A stretch of DNA of 38,985 nt, from contig REAB01000068.1 in the NCBI GenBank assembly GCA_004293645.1, positions 1 through 38,985 of the forward strand. Reading direction: 5' to 3'. The position numbers and the translations under genes were made by a program. Source of the stretch: Cytophagia bacterium (GTDB lineage: Bacteria; Bacteroidota; Bacteroidia; Cytophagales; Spirosomataceae). The notes under the pieces were generated by a model. It saw only the letters and a program-made list of their open reading frames with translations, was not told where the DNA came from and did not search any database. Below are positions 8,121-16,763 of the stretch, in pieces. Within the stretch, counting starts at the first letter, position 1; every line of letters starts with the position of its first letter.

Positions 8121-9119
8121 ATGAAGTGGACATTGATACTGGTTTTTTGGGGGTTGGGCGTGGTTTCAATAATGGCTCAAAACGAACCCGAAACGGAGAA
8201 AAAAAGCAAAGCCAAAAAGTTGGAAGAGAAGACTCAACAACTGAAAGCCAAGTCTGACAGTATTCTGAAAGGGCTACCGCTGGGCGCATCGGGCAACCTA
8301 CCTGGCGTGGGGGCTACGGTGGGTGGTAAAGAAGTGAAACCCGCCGACGTAGGAGCGTTTTTTACCGAAAAGCTCCCCGATTTAGGTCTTAAAATAAAAG
8401 AAGCACGCAAACGTGAAAAAGAACGCCGCCGCAAGAAAAAACTCCTACACACCGAATACAACGGCCTTGATATTGTGAAAATGACCACCAGTATTGGCAG
8501 CGGCGACCGCCTCACCCAAATTGAGTTTCACGTTTTGAAAGCCTTCAAGCAGCCTTCTATCTACGCCCCCGACGTGTATTGGTACGACACCCGCAACCGC
8601 ATCGTAACCAAGTCGGCGATTAAAGATAAAGAAGATGTGCTGGTGTTGCACGGGCCTTACAAACGCTACGTATCGGGAAATTTGGTAGAAGAAGGCAACT
8701 ATCACGCAGGGACAAAAGATGGTCGCTGGGAAATATACGATGCCGATTTTAAACTTTTGGACAAATCGAAATGGCAACGCGGCTTCCCCGCCGAGTCGGT
8801 GGTGAGCTATTATGACTCGGCCCACACCAAAATTAAAGAAGTGATACCCGTGCATTTTGGCAAACGCCAAGGCGACTATTTTAAGTTTTATGAAGCAGGC
8901 CAAATGATGGCCAAAGGCCAGTATGATAACGGCTTGCCCGTCAAGGCTTGGACCGATTACTACCAGTTTAAACGCCAACGCAAGAAAATTACGCAGTATC
9001 CTGTTCGCTGGTTTGAAGAAGGCGAGCCAGTGGTATTGAGCGAGTGGGACGAGAAAGGGAAACTGATTTATGAACGCCCGAAAGATAAAAATGCGGCCAA
9101 TGAAGACCCCGACAACTAA
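8121..9119 (+). CDS. Secreted YwqK/MORN-repeat-like protein
   Basis: A 332-residue exported protein. A signal peptide is visible (MKWTLILVFWGLGVVSIMAQ, about 20 residues), then a Lys/Glu-rich region (24-60), a Gly-rich linker and a strongly basic stretch near 95-110. The C-terminal half has repeated GPYKRYVSGNLVEEGNY, GRWEIYD and GDYFKFYEAGQMMAKGQYDNG units, typical of MORN-variant/YwqK-like proteins of Bacteroidetes. The molecular role is not known; periplasmic or cell-surface location is inferred. The ATG at 8121 is chosen over an upstream TTG because it begins the signal peptide. Stands alone, 97 bp before pyk. Confidence 0.75.
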   Translation: MKWTLILVFWGLGVVSIMAQNEPETEKKSKAKKLEEKTQQLKAKSDSILKGLPLGASGNLPGVGATVGGKEVKPADVGAFFTEKLPDLGLKIKEARKREKERRRKKKLLHTEYNGLDIVKMTTSIGSGDRLTQIEFHVLKAFKQPSIYAPDVYWYDTRNRIVTKSAIKDKEDVLVLHGPYKRYVSGNLVEEGNYHAGTKDGRWEIYDADFKLLDKSKWQRGFPAESVVSYYDSAHTKIKEVIPVHFGKRQGDYFKFYEAGQMMAKGQYDNGLPVKAWTDYYQFKRQRKKITQYPVRWFEEGEPVVLSEWDEKGKLIYERPKDKNAANEDPDN

Positions 9120-9216
9120 TTTTCGCGCATTTTAAAGTGAGTTTGTGAGTTCTTTGCCTTATTTTTACGGGGCATTTACGCACTATATTCAACTACCGCC
9201 CTTAAAAACACCCCCT

Positions 9217-10665
9217 ATGATTGCTAAGAAAACCAAGATTGTTGCCACCGTTGGCCCCGCCTCCGACACCTCTGAAATGTTGTACGAACTGACCAAAGCA
9301 GGGGTAAACGTGTTTCGTCTCAATTTCTCGCACGGCACCCACACCGACCACCTCCAACGCCTGCAACGCATTCGTGAAATAAACCAAAAATATGGCCTTA
9401 ATATTGGTATTTTGCAAGATTTGCAGGGTCCAAAAATTAGAATTGGTAACGTTGAACACAAAGACGGCGTAAAAATCGAAGCGGGGCATCGGCTGGTTTT
9501 TACCAACGAACAAATAGTGGGCAATGCCGAGCGCGTGAGTACGCCATACAACGGAATGTACCAAGACGTAGTTCTCGGTGAGCGTATTTTGATGGACGAC
9601 GGCAAGTTGGAAGTAAAAGTAACGGGTTTTGAAGGTACTGATGTAGTTACGGAAGTGGTTTATGGCGGAATGTTGAAATCTAAAAAAGGTGTAAACTTGC
9701 CCAACACCAAAGTTTCGATGCCATCGGTAACCGAAAAAGATTATGAAGACCTTGATTTTGGCCTCGAACACGGTGTAGAATGGATTGCGCTGTCTTTTGT
9801 ACGCTATGCATCAGATATCATAGAAGTAAAAGATTACATTAAATCGAAAGGAAAAACGGCCAGAGTAGTGGCCAAAATCGAAAAGCCCGAAGCCATTGCC
9901 AACATTGATTCTATTATTGAAGCCACCGATGCCATCATGGTAGCACGCGGCGATTTGGGCGTGGAACTGCCCGCCGAAGAAGTGCCGATGATTCAAAAAA
10001 TGCTGGTCGAAAAATGCAACCGCGCAGGCAAGCCCGTAATTGTGGCCACGCAAATGCTCGAGAGCATGATTGAAAGCCCCCGCCCCACCCGCGCCGAAAT
10101 CAACGACATTGCCAACTCAGTTTTGGACGGAGCCGATGCCGTGATGCTAAGCGCCGAAACTGCGTCGGGAATGTACCCGATTGAGGCCGTGCAGAGTATG
10201 TCGGGCACGATTATGCAAGTAGAAGCCAATGAGGCCGCTAAATCTAAAATTTATTTCAAATACCACGCGGCAGTAAACGAAAAACAAACACCCAACTCAC
10301 TGAGTGATAACGTAGTAATGAGCGCGTGTCGCCTTGCCCGCGACACCAACGCCAGGGTAATCATTGGCATTACGCGCTCTGGCTACACGGCTTTTCGCCT
10401 CTCGCACCACCGCCCCGAAGCCGATTTGTACGTTTTTTCTTCTAACCAACGCCTGATGAACACCCTGGCCTTGCATTGGGGCGTAAAAACGGTTTACTAC
10501 GACCAAGAAAACCACGCTTCTACCGATGCCTTGATTGAGGACATCAAGCGCGTGTTGGTTGAAAAAGGAGCGTTGAGATCGGGTGATGTTTTTATTAATA
10601 CCCTTAGTATGCCCGTAGATGCCCAACGCAAAACCAACGCCGTGAAGTTGAGTATAGTAGAATAA
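9217..10665 (+). CDS. pyk: Pyruvate kinase
   Basis: Transfers phosphate from phosphoenolpyruvate to ADP, the last step of glycolysis. The 482-residue product has the family order: KIVATVGPAS N-terminus, NFSHG (substrate/K+ site), LQDLQGPKIRIG, IEKPEA, and MVARGDLGVELPAEEVP, followed by the C-terminal domain (NARVIIGITRSGYTAFRLS). The start at 9217 (MIAKKTKIVATVGP) is chosen because the 24 upstream in-frame codons do not match the family. Ends in a strong hairpin; monocistronic by spacing. Confidence 0.97.
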   Translation: MIAKKTKIVATVGPASDTSEMLYELTKAGVNVFRLNFSHGTHTDHLQRLQRIREINQKYGLNIGILQDLQGPKIRIGNVEHKDGVKIEAGHRLVFTNEQIVGNAERVSTPYNGMYQDVVLGERILMDDGKLEVKVTGFEGTDVVTEVVYGGMLKSKKGVNLPNTKVSMPSVTEKDYEDLDFGLEHGVEWIALSFVRYASDIIEVKDYIKSKGKTARVVAKIEKPEAIANIDSIIEATDAIMVARGDLGVELPAEEVPMIQKMLVEKCNRAGKPVIVATQMLESMIESPRPTRAEINDIANSVLDGADAVMLSAETASGMYPIEAVQSMSGTIMQVEANEAAKSKIYFKYHAAVNEKQTPNSLSDNVVMSACRLARDTNARVIIGITRSGYTAFRLSHHRPEADLYVFSSNQRLMNTLALHWGVKTVYYDQENHASTDALIEDIKRVLVEKGALRSGDVFINTLSMPVDAQRKTNAVKLSIVE

Positions 10666-10689
10666 TAGATTTGCAGCATTTTAGTGCGC

Positions 10690-10726
10690 CACAAATCCCC
10701 TTTTCGGACTGAAAAGGGGATTTGTG
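10690..10726 (+). terminator. Terminator of pyk
   Basis: A perfect 16-bp stem, CACAAATCCCCTTTTC with its complement, around a 5-nt loop (GGACT), 25 bp after the pyk stop. It is not followed by a continuous T-run, but stem strength and position support a terminator that insulates the ilv leader. Confidence 0.75.
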
Positions 10727-10745
10727 TAAAAAAAGTAATTTTTTA

Positions 10746-10777
10746 TTTGGATAGCACAAAAGGAGTTCGGTTATTTG
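10746..10777 (+). promoter_or_regulatory. Putative promoter of the ilv leader
   Basis: TTTG at 10746-10749 and TTATTTG at 10771-10777 resemble Bacteroidetes -33/-7 boxes with about 20 bp between. Transcription would begin about 40 bp before the leader-peptide ATG. Confidence 0.35.
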
Positions 10778-10826
10778 TGGCACAGAAACGCAGTAAGCGA
10801 ATTTTCGCTATCAGAAAATATTTACA

Positions 10827-10874
10827 ATGAAACTTGGTTTGATTTTTGTAGGAGTGATTCTAATTCTCGTCTAA
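10827..10874 (+). CDS. Branched-chain amino acid leader peptide
   Basis: A 15-codon ORF, MKLGLIFVGVILILV, with 4 Leu, 3 Ile and 3 Val (10 of 15). It begins with ATG after an AT-rich stretch and ends with TAA 6 nt before the first arm of an antiterminator. The composition, size and position relative to a terminator match attenuation leader peptides of ilv/leu operons. Ribosome stalling at Leu/Ile/Val codons would leave the arm at 10881-10889 free; completing translation would mask it. Expression is not proven. It is the functional equivalent of ilvL in enterobacteria, but homology is not claimed. Confidence 0.8.
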   Translation: MKLGLIFVGVILILV

Positions 10875-10880
10875 ACCGAC

Positions 10881-10940
10881 GTGAGAAAGACCCCTATTAC
10901 CCATAACGGCCTTTCTCACAACAAGTGGGAAAGGCTTTTT
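10881..10940 (+). promoter_or_regulatory. Antiterminator/terminator attenuator for the ilv cluster
   Basis: Arm 2, GTGAGAAAG (10881-10889), is perfectly complementary to CTTTCTCAC (10911-10919). The latter is also in the left half of an intrinsic terminator: GCCTTTCTCAC (10909-10919), loop AACAA, GTGGGAAAGGC (10925-10935), then TTTTT (10936-10940), an 11-bp stem with one G-U. The two folds exclude each other. Arm 2 lies 6 nt beyond the leader stop codon, within a terminating ribosome's footprint. All pairings are read directly from the sequence. Confidence 0.82.
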
Positions 10941-10968
10941 CGTTGTGGGTGATGGTGCGATGTTCAAT

Positions 10969-11145
10969 AGCGAAGTGTTTTTAATGTCGAATATCGAACA
11001 TTCAACATCCAATGATGAAGTATTCAAAGCGAAGTGTTTTTAATGTCGAATATCGAACATTCAACATCCAATGATGAAGTATTTAAAGCGAAGTGTTTTT
11101 AATGTCGAATATCGAACATTCAACATCCAATGATGAAGTATTTAA
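10969..11145. repeat. Three tandem 59-bp repeats upstream of the S23 gene
   Basis: Units start at 10969, 11028 and 11087 with AGCGAAGTGTTTTTAATGTC and are nearly identical. Each contains a near-palindrome, AATGTCGAATATCGAACATT. A related sequence in the opposite orientation lies downstream of the four-helix-bundle gene (11571-11620), so the gene is bracketed by inverted-orientation repeats. Confidence 0.92.
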
Positions 11146-11155
11146 TTTGTAATGT

Positions 11156-11530
11156 ATGACCGAAGGTAAAAAGTATGATTTGGAAGATCGTTTGGTCAGT
11201 TTTGCGATTACGGTAATGGAGGTTTGCGAAAATTTGTACAATACTCGTGCTGGCAATCATATTAGTGGCCAACTTATTAGATGTGGGTCTGCCCCTGCAC
11301 TCAATTATGCCGAAGCCCAAAGTGCCGAATCAAGAGCAGATTTTATTCATAAAATGAAAATATCATTGAAAGAACTACGAGAAACCAGAACCTGCCTTAA
11401 AATAATCCAGAAAAAGCCTTTGTCAGACAATAACAACATGATTTTGAGCTGTTTGAACGAAACAGAGCAGCTCATTTCAATATTTGTAAAAAGCATTTCA
11501 ACCGCCCAAACCAACAATTTAAAAAAATAA
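11156..11530 (+). CDS. Four-helix-bundle protein (S23/IVP family)
   Basis: A 124-residue, all-alpha protein of the 23S rRNA-intervening-sequence (S23, TIGR02436) family; the fold is shared with Avd proteins of diversity-generating retroelements. Family features are LEDRLVSFAITVMEVCENL at the start, HISGQLIRCGSAPALNYAEAQ in the middle and KMKISLKELRETRTCLKII in helix 3. Its function is unknown. No reverse transcriptase or rRNA gene is present here, so neither a DGR nor an rRNA insertion applies. It is flanked by inverted-orientation repeats and sits between the attenuator and ilvD, which suggests insertion as a small mobile cassette (inference). Confidence 0.88.
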   Translation: MTEGKKYDLEDRLVSFAITVMEVCENLYNTRAGNHISGQLIRCGSAPALNYAEAQSAESRADFIHKMKISLKELRETRTCLKIIQKKPLSDNNNMILSCLNETEQLISIFVKSISTAQTNNLKK

Positions 11531-11553
11531 TATTTCGCCACTAAATAACACAT

Positions 11554-11620
11554 AACACTTCGATACTAAAAAACACTTCGATATTGAGCGTTGAATATTC
11601 ATTATTCGATATTAAAAAAC
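11554..11620. repeat. Inverted-orientation flank of the S23 cassette
   Basis: The reverse complement of 11571-11620 begins GGTTTTTTAATATCGAATAA and ends in CGAAGTGTT, aligning with the 59-bp unit at 10969-11145 (TTTTTAAT, TCGAAT, ATTCAAC and GAAGT blocks shared). A further AACACTTCG lies at 11554-11562. Confidence 0.7.
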
Positions 11621-11648
11621 CATTGAAAAATTATAAAGAAATAGCACT

Positions 11649-13328
11649 ATGCCTCTCAACAAATTTAGCCGCACCCTTACCCAAGACGTAACCAACCCCG
11701 CCGCCAAAGCCATGCTCTACGGCGTAGGACTCACCACCGAAGATATGCAAAAAGCCCAAATTGGCATTGCCAGCACGGGCTACGAAGGCAACACCTGCAA
11801 CATGCACCTCAACGGGCTGTCGGTGTATGTAAAACAAGGCGTACAAGCCAACGACATGGTGGGGCTGATTTTCAATACCATCGGCGTGTCAGACGGCATG
11901 ACCAATGGCAACGATGGCATGCGCTACTCGCTACCCAGCCGCGATTTAATAGCCGATTCGATAGAAAGCGTGGTGCAAGCGCAATGGTACGATGGCGTGA
12001 TAGCCGTGGTGGGTTGCGACAAAAATATGCCAGGAGCCGTAATGGCCATGGCGCGCATGGACCGTCCAGCCATCATGGTGTATGGCGGCACCATTCGGTC
12101 GGGGCATTACAAAGGTCAAAAGTTAGACATTGTCTCGGCATTTGAGGCATTGGGCAAAAAATTTGCGGGCAACATCTCCGACGAAGATTACGAAGGTGTG
12201 ATTCAAAATGCCATTCCTGGCGAAGGGGCTTGTGGCGGTATGTACACAGCCAACACCATGGCGGCCAGTATCGAAGCAATGGGGTTGAGTTTGCCGTTTA
12301 GTAGCAGCTACCCCGCCACCCACGCAGGTAAACAAGAAGAATGCAAGAAAATTGGGGCTGCCATGAAAAAATTGCTCGAAATGGACTTGACTCCCGACAA
12401 AATCATCAGCAAGGAGTCGTTAGAAAATGCGCTGACGGTGGTAATGGCACTTGGTGGTTCTACCAATGCGGCTTTGCACTTCTTGGCCATTGCACGCGCG
12501 GCGGGTCTTCCACTCAGCTTAGACGACATTCAAGCTGTGAGCGACAAAGTACCGTTTATTGCCAATCTCAAACCCAGTGGCAAGTATTATATGGAAGATA
12601 TGCTCGAAATTGGAGGCGTGCCAGCCGTCATGAAATACCTCCACGGCAAAGGGTTGATTCACGGTCATTGCCTAACTGTAACGGGTAAAACCGTAGCCGA
12701 AAATTTGGCCGAAATTCCCGACTTACGCTTTGACAATCAAGACATTATCTATACTCTGGAAAGCCCTATCAAAACAACGGGACACATTCAGATTTTGTAC
12801 GGCAACTTAGCTCCGAATGGTTCAGTAGCCAAAATTACGGGCAAAGAAGGAATGTTTTTTGAAGGGCCAGCCAAGATTTGTGAGCATGAATCAGAAATCA
12901 TCGAAGCCCTTTCGAAAGGAGAAATCAAGGCGGGGCAGGTAGTGGTTATCAGAAATTCGGGGCCAAAAGGTGGGCCAGGTATGTCTGAGATGCTCAAACC
13001 GACCTCGGCAGTAATGGGCGCGGGCTTGGGCGATAAAATTGCGCTCATCACCGACGGGCGTTTTAGTGGCGGCACGCATGGTTTTGTGGTAGGCCACATC
13101 ACACCCGAAGCCTTCGACGGTGGACCAATTGCCCTCGTAAAAGACGGCGACCTCATCACAATTGATGCCAACACCCGCGCTTTGACGTTGCACATATCTG
13201 ACGAAGAAATGGCCACCCGCCGCGCCGCATGGACGCAGCCCAAGCCGCGATTTACAAAAGGGATTTTGGGCAAATACATCAGAAATGTAAAGTCGGCGAG
13301 TGAGGGTTGTGTTACTGATGAAGGGTAA
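11649..13328 (+). CDS. ilvD: Dihydroxy-acid dehydratase
   Basis: Dehydrates 2,3-dihydroxy-isovalerate and -methylvalerate to the 2-oxo acid precursors of valine and isoleucine, using an Fe-S cluster. The product is 559 residues with the three cluster-type cysteines: Cys50 (GNTCNMH), Cys123 (GCDKNMPG) and Cys195 ([12 protein letters not shown]). [12 protein letters not shown] near the C-terminus is also a family hallmark. First enzyme gene of the ilv cluster. It was probably controlled by the attenuator at 10827-10940, from which the S23 cassette now separates it by about 700 bp. Confidence 0.97.
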   Translation: MPLNKFSRTLTQDVTNPAAKAMLYGVGLTTEDMQKAQIGIASTGYEGNTCNMHLNGLSVYVKQGVQANDMVGLIFNTIGVSDGMTNGNDGMRYSLPSRDLIADSIESVVQAQWYDGVIAVVGCDKNMPGAVMAMARMDRPAIMVYGGTIRSGHYKGQKLDIVSAFEALGKKFAGNISDEDYEGVIQNAIPGEGACGGMYTANTMAASIEAMGLSLPFSSSYPATHAGKQEECKKIGAAMKKLLEMDLTPDKIISKESLENALTVVMALGGSTNAALHFLAIARAAGLPLSLDDIQAVSDKVPFIANLKPSGKYYMEDMLEIGGVPAVMKYLHGKGLIHGHCLTVTGKTVAENLAEIPDLRFDNQDIIYTLESPIKTTGHIQILYGNLAPNGSVAKITGKEGMFFEGPAKICEHESEIIEALSKGEIKAGQVVVIRNSGPKGGPGMSEMLKPTSAVMGAGLGDKIALITDGRFSGGTHGFVVGHITPEAFDGGPIALVKDGDLITIDANTRALTLHISDEEMATRRAAWTQPKPRFTKGILGKYIRNVKSASEGCVTDEG

Positions 13329-13342
13329 ATAACAATGAAACC

Positions 13343-13720
13343 ATGAAAGCTGTTTTTTCGGTGATGCTCTTTGTTTCATTTACCCTAAGCTTGTTTGGGC
13401 AAGATAAAATTTATGATGTAGTTGATAAACAAGCTGAATTTAAGGGTGGTGTGAGTGGATTAATGCGTTTTTTAAGCAAAAATTTACAATATCCAAGCTC
13501 ACTTGCCAGAGATAGCCCTTGTAGCATAATTCTCATCAATTTCATAGTTGAAAAAAATGGTACTGCAAAATATGAAAGTTGTGAAACCACGTGTCAAGCT
13601 ATTTGTATAGAAGTAAAAAAAGTGATAGCAAAAATGCCCAAATGGAAACCTGCGGAATACCGAGGAAAGAAAGTGAGATGTCGTTATACTTTGCCTATTC
13701 ATGGTGCAGTCGTTGAGTGA
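13343..13720 (+). CDS. Exported TonB C-terminal-domain protein
   Basis: A 125-residue protein with a signal peptide (about residues 1-19, ending SLFGQ) and a single TonB-C-like domain: AEFKGGVSGLMRFLSKNLQYPSS, then FIVEKNGTAKYESC, and MPKWKPAEYRGKKVRCRYTLPI. It lacks the N-terminal TM anchor and Pro-rich linker of a working TonB, so it is unlikely to energise transport itself; such stand-alone domains are common in Bacteroidetes. Cysteines at CETTCQAIC are unusual. It lies 14 bp after ilvD, outside the ilv function, and appears to be cargo. Confidence 0.75.
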   Translation: MKAVFSVMLFVSFTLSLFGQDKIYDVVDKQAEFKGGVSGLMRFLSKNLQYPSSLARDSPCSIILINFIVEKNGTAKYESCETTCQAICIEVKKVIAKMPKWKPAEYRGKKVRCRYTLPIHGAVVE

Positions 13721-13762
13721 GAAATCATAAATAAATCGAACGTTTTTGATACTACAATAAGA

Positions 13763-14755
13763 ATGCAACAATCAGCATTATACGACCAAATAGTTGAGTT
13801 GCTCCAAGCAGCTCGTCAGCAAGTGGTGCGAGCGATCAATCAAACGATGGTCTTGACCTATTACGAAATAGGACGTATGATTGTTGATGACGAACAACAA
13901 GGGCAGCAAAGAGCGGCTTATGGTAAGCAAGTACTCAAAGAGCTTTCAGCACAACTAACTCAACAGTTTGGAAAAGGATTTTCGGTAGAAAATCTTGATA
14001 GAATGAGGTTTTTCTATAAAATCTACTCGCCTGAGATTTCGTCAACGCTGCTGACGAAATTCACATTAAGCTGGTCGCATTACCTCAAACTCATGCGAAT
14101 AACCAACGAAGACGAGCGTAGTTTTTACGAAATTGAGGCGCATAACAACGGTTGGAGTGTACGAGAATTAGAACGGCAGTACGATTCGGCACTTTACGAA
14201 AGGCTGGCATTGAGCAAAGACAAAGAAGGCGTTAAAGAATTATCAGCACAAGGCCAAACCATCACAACCGCCACCGACATCATAAAAGACCCGTACATTT
14301 TAGAGTTCATAGGTTTACCCGACAATGCTCGTTACAGTGAAACAGACCTTGAAAACGCACTTATCAACGAATTGGAAACGTTTTTGCTCGAACTCGGTAA
14401 AGGCTTTACATTCGTAGGCCGCCAAGTACGGTTCACTTTCGACGAAGAACATTTCAGGGTTGATTTGGTCTTCTATAACCGTCTTTTGCACTGCTTTGTG
14501 CTGATTGACTTAAAAATTGGTAAACTTAAACACCAAGACTTGGGACAAATGCAGATGTAAGTCAATTATTATGACCGCTATGTAAAAACCGAAGATGAAA
14601 ACAAAACGATTGGCATTGTTTTGTGCAAAGACAAAAAAGACACAATGGTAGAAATCACCTTACCCGAAGGCCAAAATCAGATTTTTGCGAGTAAGTACCA
14701 AACCATTTTGCCGAGCAAAGAAGAACTGAAACAATTGATTAACAAGAAATTGTAG
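13763..14755 (+). pseudogene. DUF1016/YhcG-like PDDEXK nuclease broken by an in-frame stop
   Basis: Residues 1-265 (13763-14560) match the DUF1016 family: an N-terminal DUF1016_N domain (VVRAINQTMVLTYYEIGRMIV; TLSWSHYLKLMRI) and a C-terminal PD-(D/E)xK domain with Asp234 (VDLVFYN) and Asp249-Leu-Lys251. At 14558 a TAA follows QMQM where family members typically continue with Tyr-Val-Asn-Tyr-Tyr. The same frame then runs on as VNYYDRYVKTEDENKTIGIV and further to a TAG at 14753, giving a full-length 330-codon gene with one nonsense codon. A single T-to-A change (TAT to TAA) would explain it. The fragment keeps the catalytic residues but lacks the last 65 residues. Homologues are linked to defence or mobile elements. 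Confidence 0.85.
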
Positions 14756-14790
14756 GTATATCAAAAAAGGATTGAACGAAATTTTGATGA

Positions 14791-14809
14791 GATTTGCAAA
14801 TCCCGACCA
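14791..14809. repeat. Copy of the GATTTGCAAATCCCGACC repeat
   Basis: GATTTGCAAATCCCGACCA matches the repeat family at 5428-5477 and 16764-16864. It overlaps the earliest possible start codons of the Mrr-type gene, which argues for a later start. Confidence 0.55.
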
Positions 14810-14843
14810 ACTGAATAAATCAATAAAATTAGATAAATTCCGA

Positions 14844-16739
14844 ATGGACCTTCTTACATTTTTATTTATATGTTTTGTGCTTTTAGGTATTGCTATTCAT
14901 GTGTCTTCACGAAAAGATGTAGAACGAATTAAGATTGATGGAGAACGAATTAAGATTAAAGAAAAATTTAAAAATGAAGTTCAAAAAATATATGAAGGCA
15001 TCTGTGGAGATTGTTTAGACACAATCGAAAATCTAAAAAATGAAGTTTCAGAAAATAAAATAGACTTAAACACTGCAATAGAACAACTTCAAAAGAAAAG
15101 ATTTCTTCTATCTGAATTGTTCAAAACAGTAGATCAAAAAATCTCTACTTTTATTGAGGAAAAAAAGCATATTACTTATGCTGATTCAGGTTATTTAAGC
15201 GAATATAATTTTAGACAGACAATTAAAAACAATAGTGGTACTATTTTAAAATCTAATTTTGGCTATGATTCAACTTTTCCGTTTGATGGTTTAAATTTTC
15301 AATTAATCACACTGGTTGACCGTCAAATCGCTGAATGGAAAAAGGGAAATCCTAATACAATCCCAGTTCATAGTGTACCCACACCAAGCTATTTAAATAG
15401 TTTTCATGAGAAGAGAGAGATTTTTGAGAATGATGTTATTGAAGACGACGGCGTTTTAAAAATTCGCAGAAGATCAACACATAGTTACAACAGCCACAAG
15501 TACACTATCGAAGTAACTCATTCAGGTCTAAATCTATTCAGAGTTATTACCTCGCCAGAGAAGTATATTACAGAAAGAAAGTTAGAAATTTTCTTGAATG
15601 AAATTAAACCTAAATGGTCGGCAAAGCTAAAAACAGATGAGGCGCAAGAAGTGTCAAGAAATATTGATGAAATTCTTATCTCTGCAATAAAAACACTAAA
15701 TCATACAGCCCCTAAAAACGGCATTAATGAATCTAAGGAAGAGGCGATAAATTCTTTTGAATCAGTTCTTGAACAGTCAAAATATCCTATTGATTTCATA
15801 AAAAAGTTTGACTTGAATTTTAACCCTGAAACCAATATTTTAGTTGTAGAATATCAATTACCTGTTCGTGAAAACATACCTACTTTGAAAGAAGTAAAGC
15901 ATATAAAAGGTGAATTGAAAGAATATTTTTTGAGCGACGTAGCTGCCGATGCTCTTTTTGAAGACGTACAATATAAAATCACATTACGCACTATACACGA
16001 GCTTTTTGTTAATGACATCTACGATATTTTAGATGCCATATCTTTCAATGGCTGGTGCAGTACATTAAATAAGGCAAGGGGGGTAAGAGATGAAATTTGT
16101 ATATTGACAGTACAGGCTTCAAAAGATGAATTTATGGCCATCAATCTTGAGAAAGTTGAACCGAAAATTTGCTTCAAAACCCTAAAAGGGATAAGTGGAG
16201 GTAAATTAGCAGGACTTACGCCCATTCAACCAATAATTTCTATAAATAAAAATGATAGAAGATTTGTGTCTTCTTACGATGTTGTAAATGATATAGACTC
16301 TTCCACTAATTTAGCAGCTATGGATTGGGAGGATTTTGAACATTTGATAAGAGAAATTTTTGAAAAAGAATTTAGTACAAACGGTAGCGAGGTCAAGGTA
16401 ACTCAAGCGAGCAAAGATGGTGGAGTAGATGCAATTGCATTTGACCCCGACCCAATCAGAGGTGGTAAAATCGTTATTCAAGCCAAAAGATATACCAATG
16501 TAGTTGGCGTTTCGGCAGTTCGTGATTTGTACGGAACAGTAATGAATGAAGGTGCAAACAAAGGAATTTTGGTCACAACGGCTGATTACGGTCCAGACTC
16601 TTATGAATTTGCAAAAGGAAAACCACTTACTTTATTAAATGGCTCTAATCTTCTTCATTTACTTGAAAAGCATGGACACAAGGCAAGAATAAATATTGGA
16701 GAAGCAAAATCGGAATTGAAAAGTGATAAACTAAAATGA
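14844..16739 (+). CDS. Membrane-anchored Mrr-type restriction endonuclease-like protein
   Basis: About 631 residues from the ATG at 14844; an ATG at 14787 would add 19 residues, but they come from a dispersed repeat. An N-terminal TM segment (LLTFLFICFVLLGIAIHV) is followed by a charged coiled-coil-like region (about 25-100), a long middle region without a recognised domain, and a C-terminal Mrr-like PD-(D/E)xK domain near residues 490-610: MDWEDFEHLIREIFEKEF, GGVDAI (catalytic Asp) and IVIQAKRY (QxK). Mrr-type enzymes cleave modified or foreign DNA. Its base composition is clearly more A+T-rich than the ilv genes on either side, suggesting transfer. It lies beside the broken DUF1016 nuclease. 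The role is inferred as defence; no methylase is present. Confidence 0.78.
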   Translation: MDLLTFLFICFVLLGIAIHVSSRKDVERIKIDGERIKIKEKFKNEVQKIYEGICGDCLDTIENLKNEVSENKIDLNTAIEQLQKKRFLLSELFKTVDQKISTFIEEKKHITYADSGYLSEYNFRQTIKNNSGTILKSNFGYDSTFPFDGLNFQLITLVDRQIAEWKKGNPNTIPVHSVPTPSYLNSFHEKREIFENDVIEDDGVLKIRRRSTHSYNSHKYTIEVTHSGLNLFRVITSPEKYITERKLEIFLNEIKPKWSAKLKTDEAQEVSRNIDEILISAIKTLNHTAPKNGINESKEEAINSFESVLEQSKYPIDFIKKFDLNFNPETNILVVEYQLPVRENIPTLKEVKHIKGELKEYFLSDVAADALFEDVQYKITLRTIHELFVNDIYDILDAISFNGWCSTLNKARGVRDEICILTVQASKDEFMAINLEKVEPKICFKTLKGISGGKLAGLTPIQPIISINKNDRRFVSSYDVVNDIDSSTNLAAMDWEDFEHLIREIFEKEFSTNGSEVKVTQASKDGGVDAIAFDPDPIRGGKIVIQAKRYTNVVGVSAVRDLYGTVMNEGANKGILVTTADYGPDSYEFAKGKPLTLLNGSNLLHLLEKHGHKARINIGEAKSELKSDKLK

Positions 16740-16763
16740 ATAAAAATTATTAATTTTAGTTTA

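Noticed and set aside
11156..11530. Diversity-generating retroelement (Avd-like protein)
   Set aside because: No reverse transcriptase, template repeat or variable repeat is found nearby; the three 59-bp repeats are near identical rather than adenine-mutated.
10969..11620. Insertion sequence
   Set aside because: No transposase ORF; the only gene is an S23-family protein, so I call it a repeat-flanked cassette.
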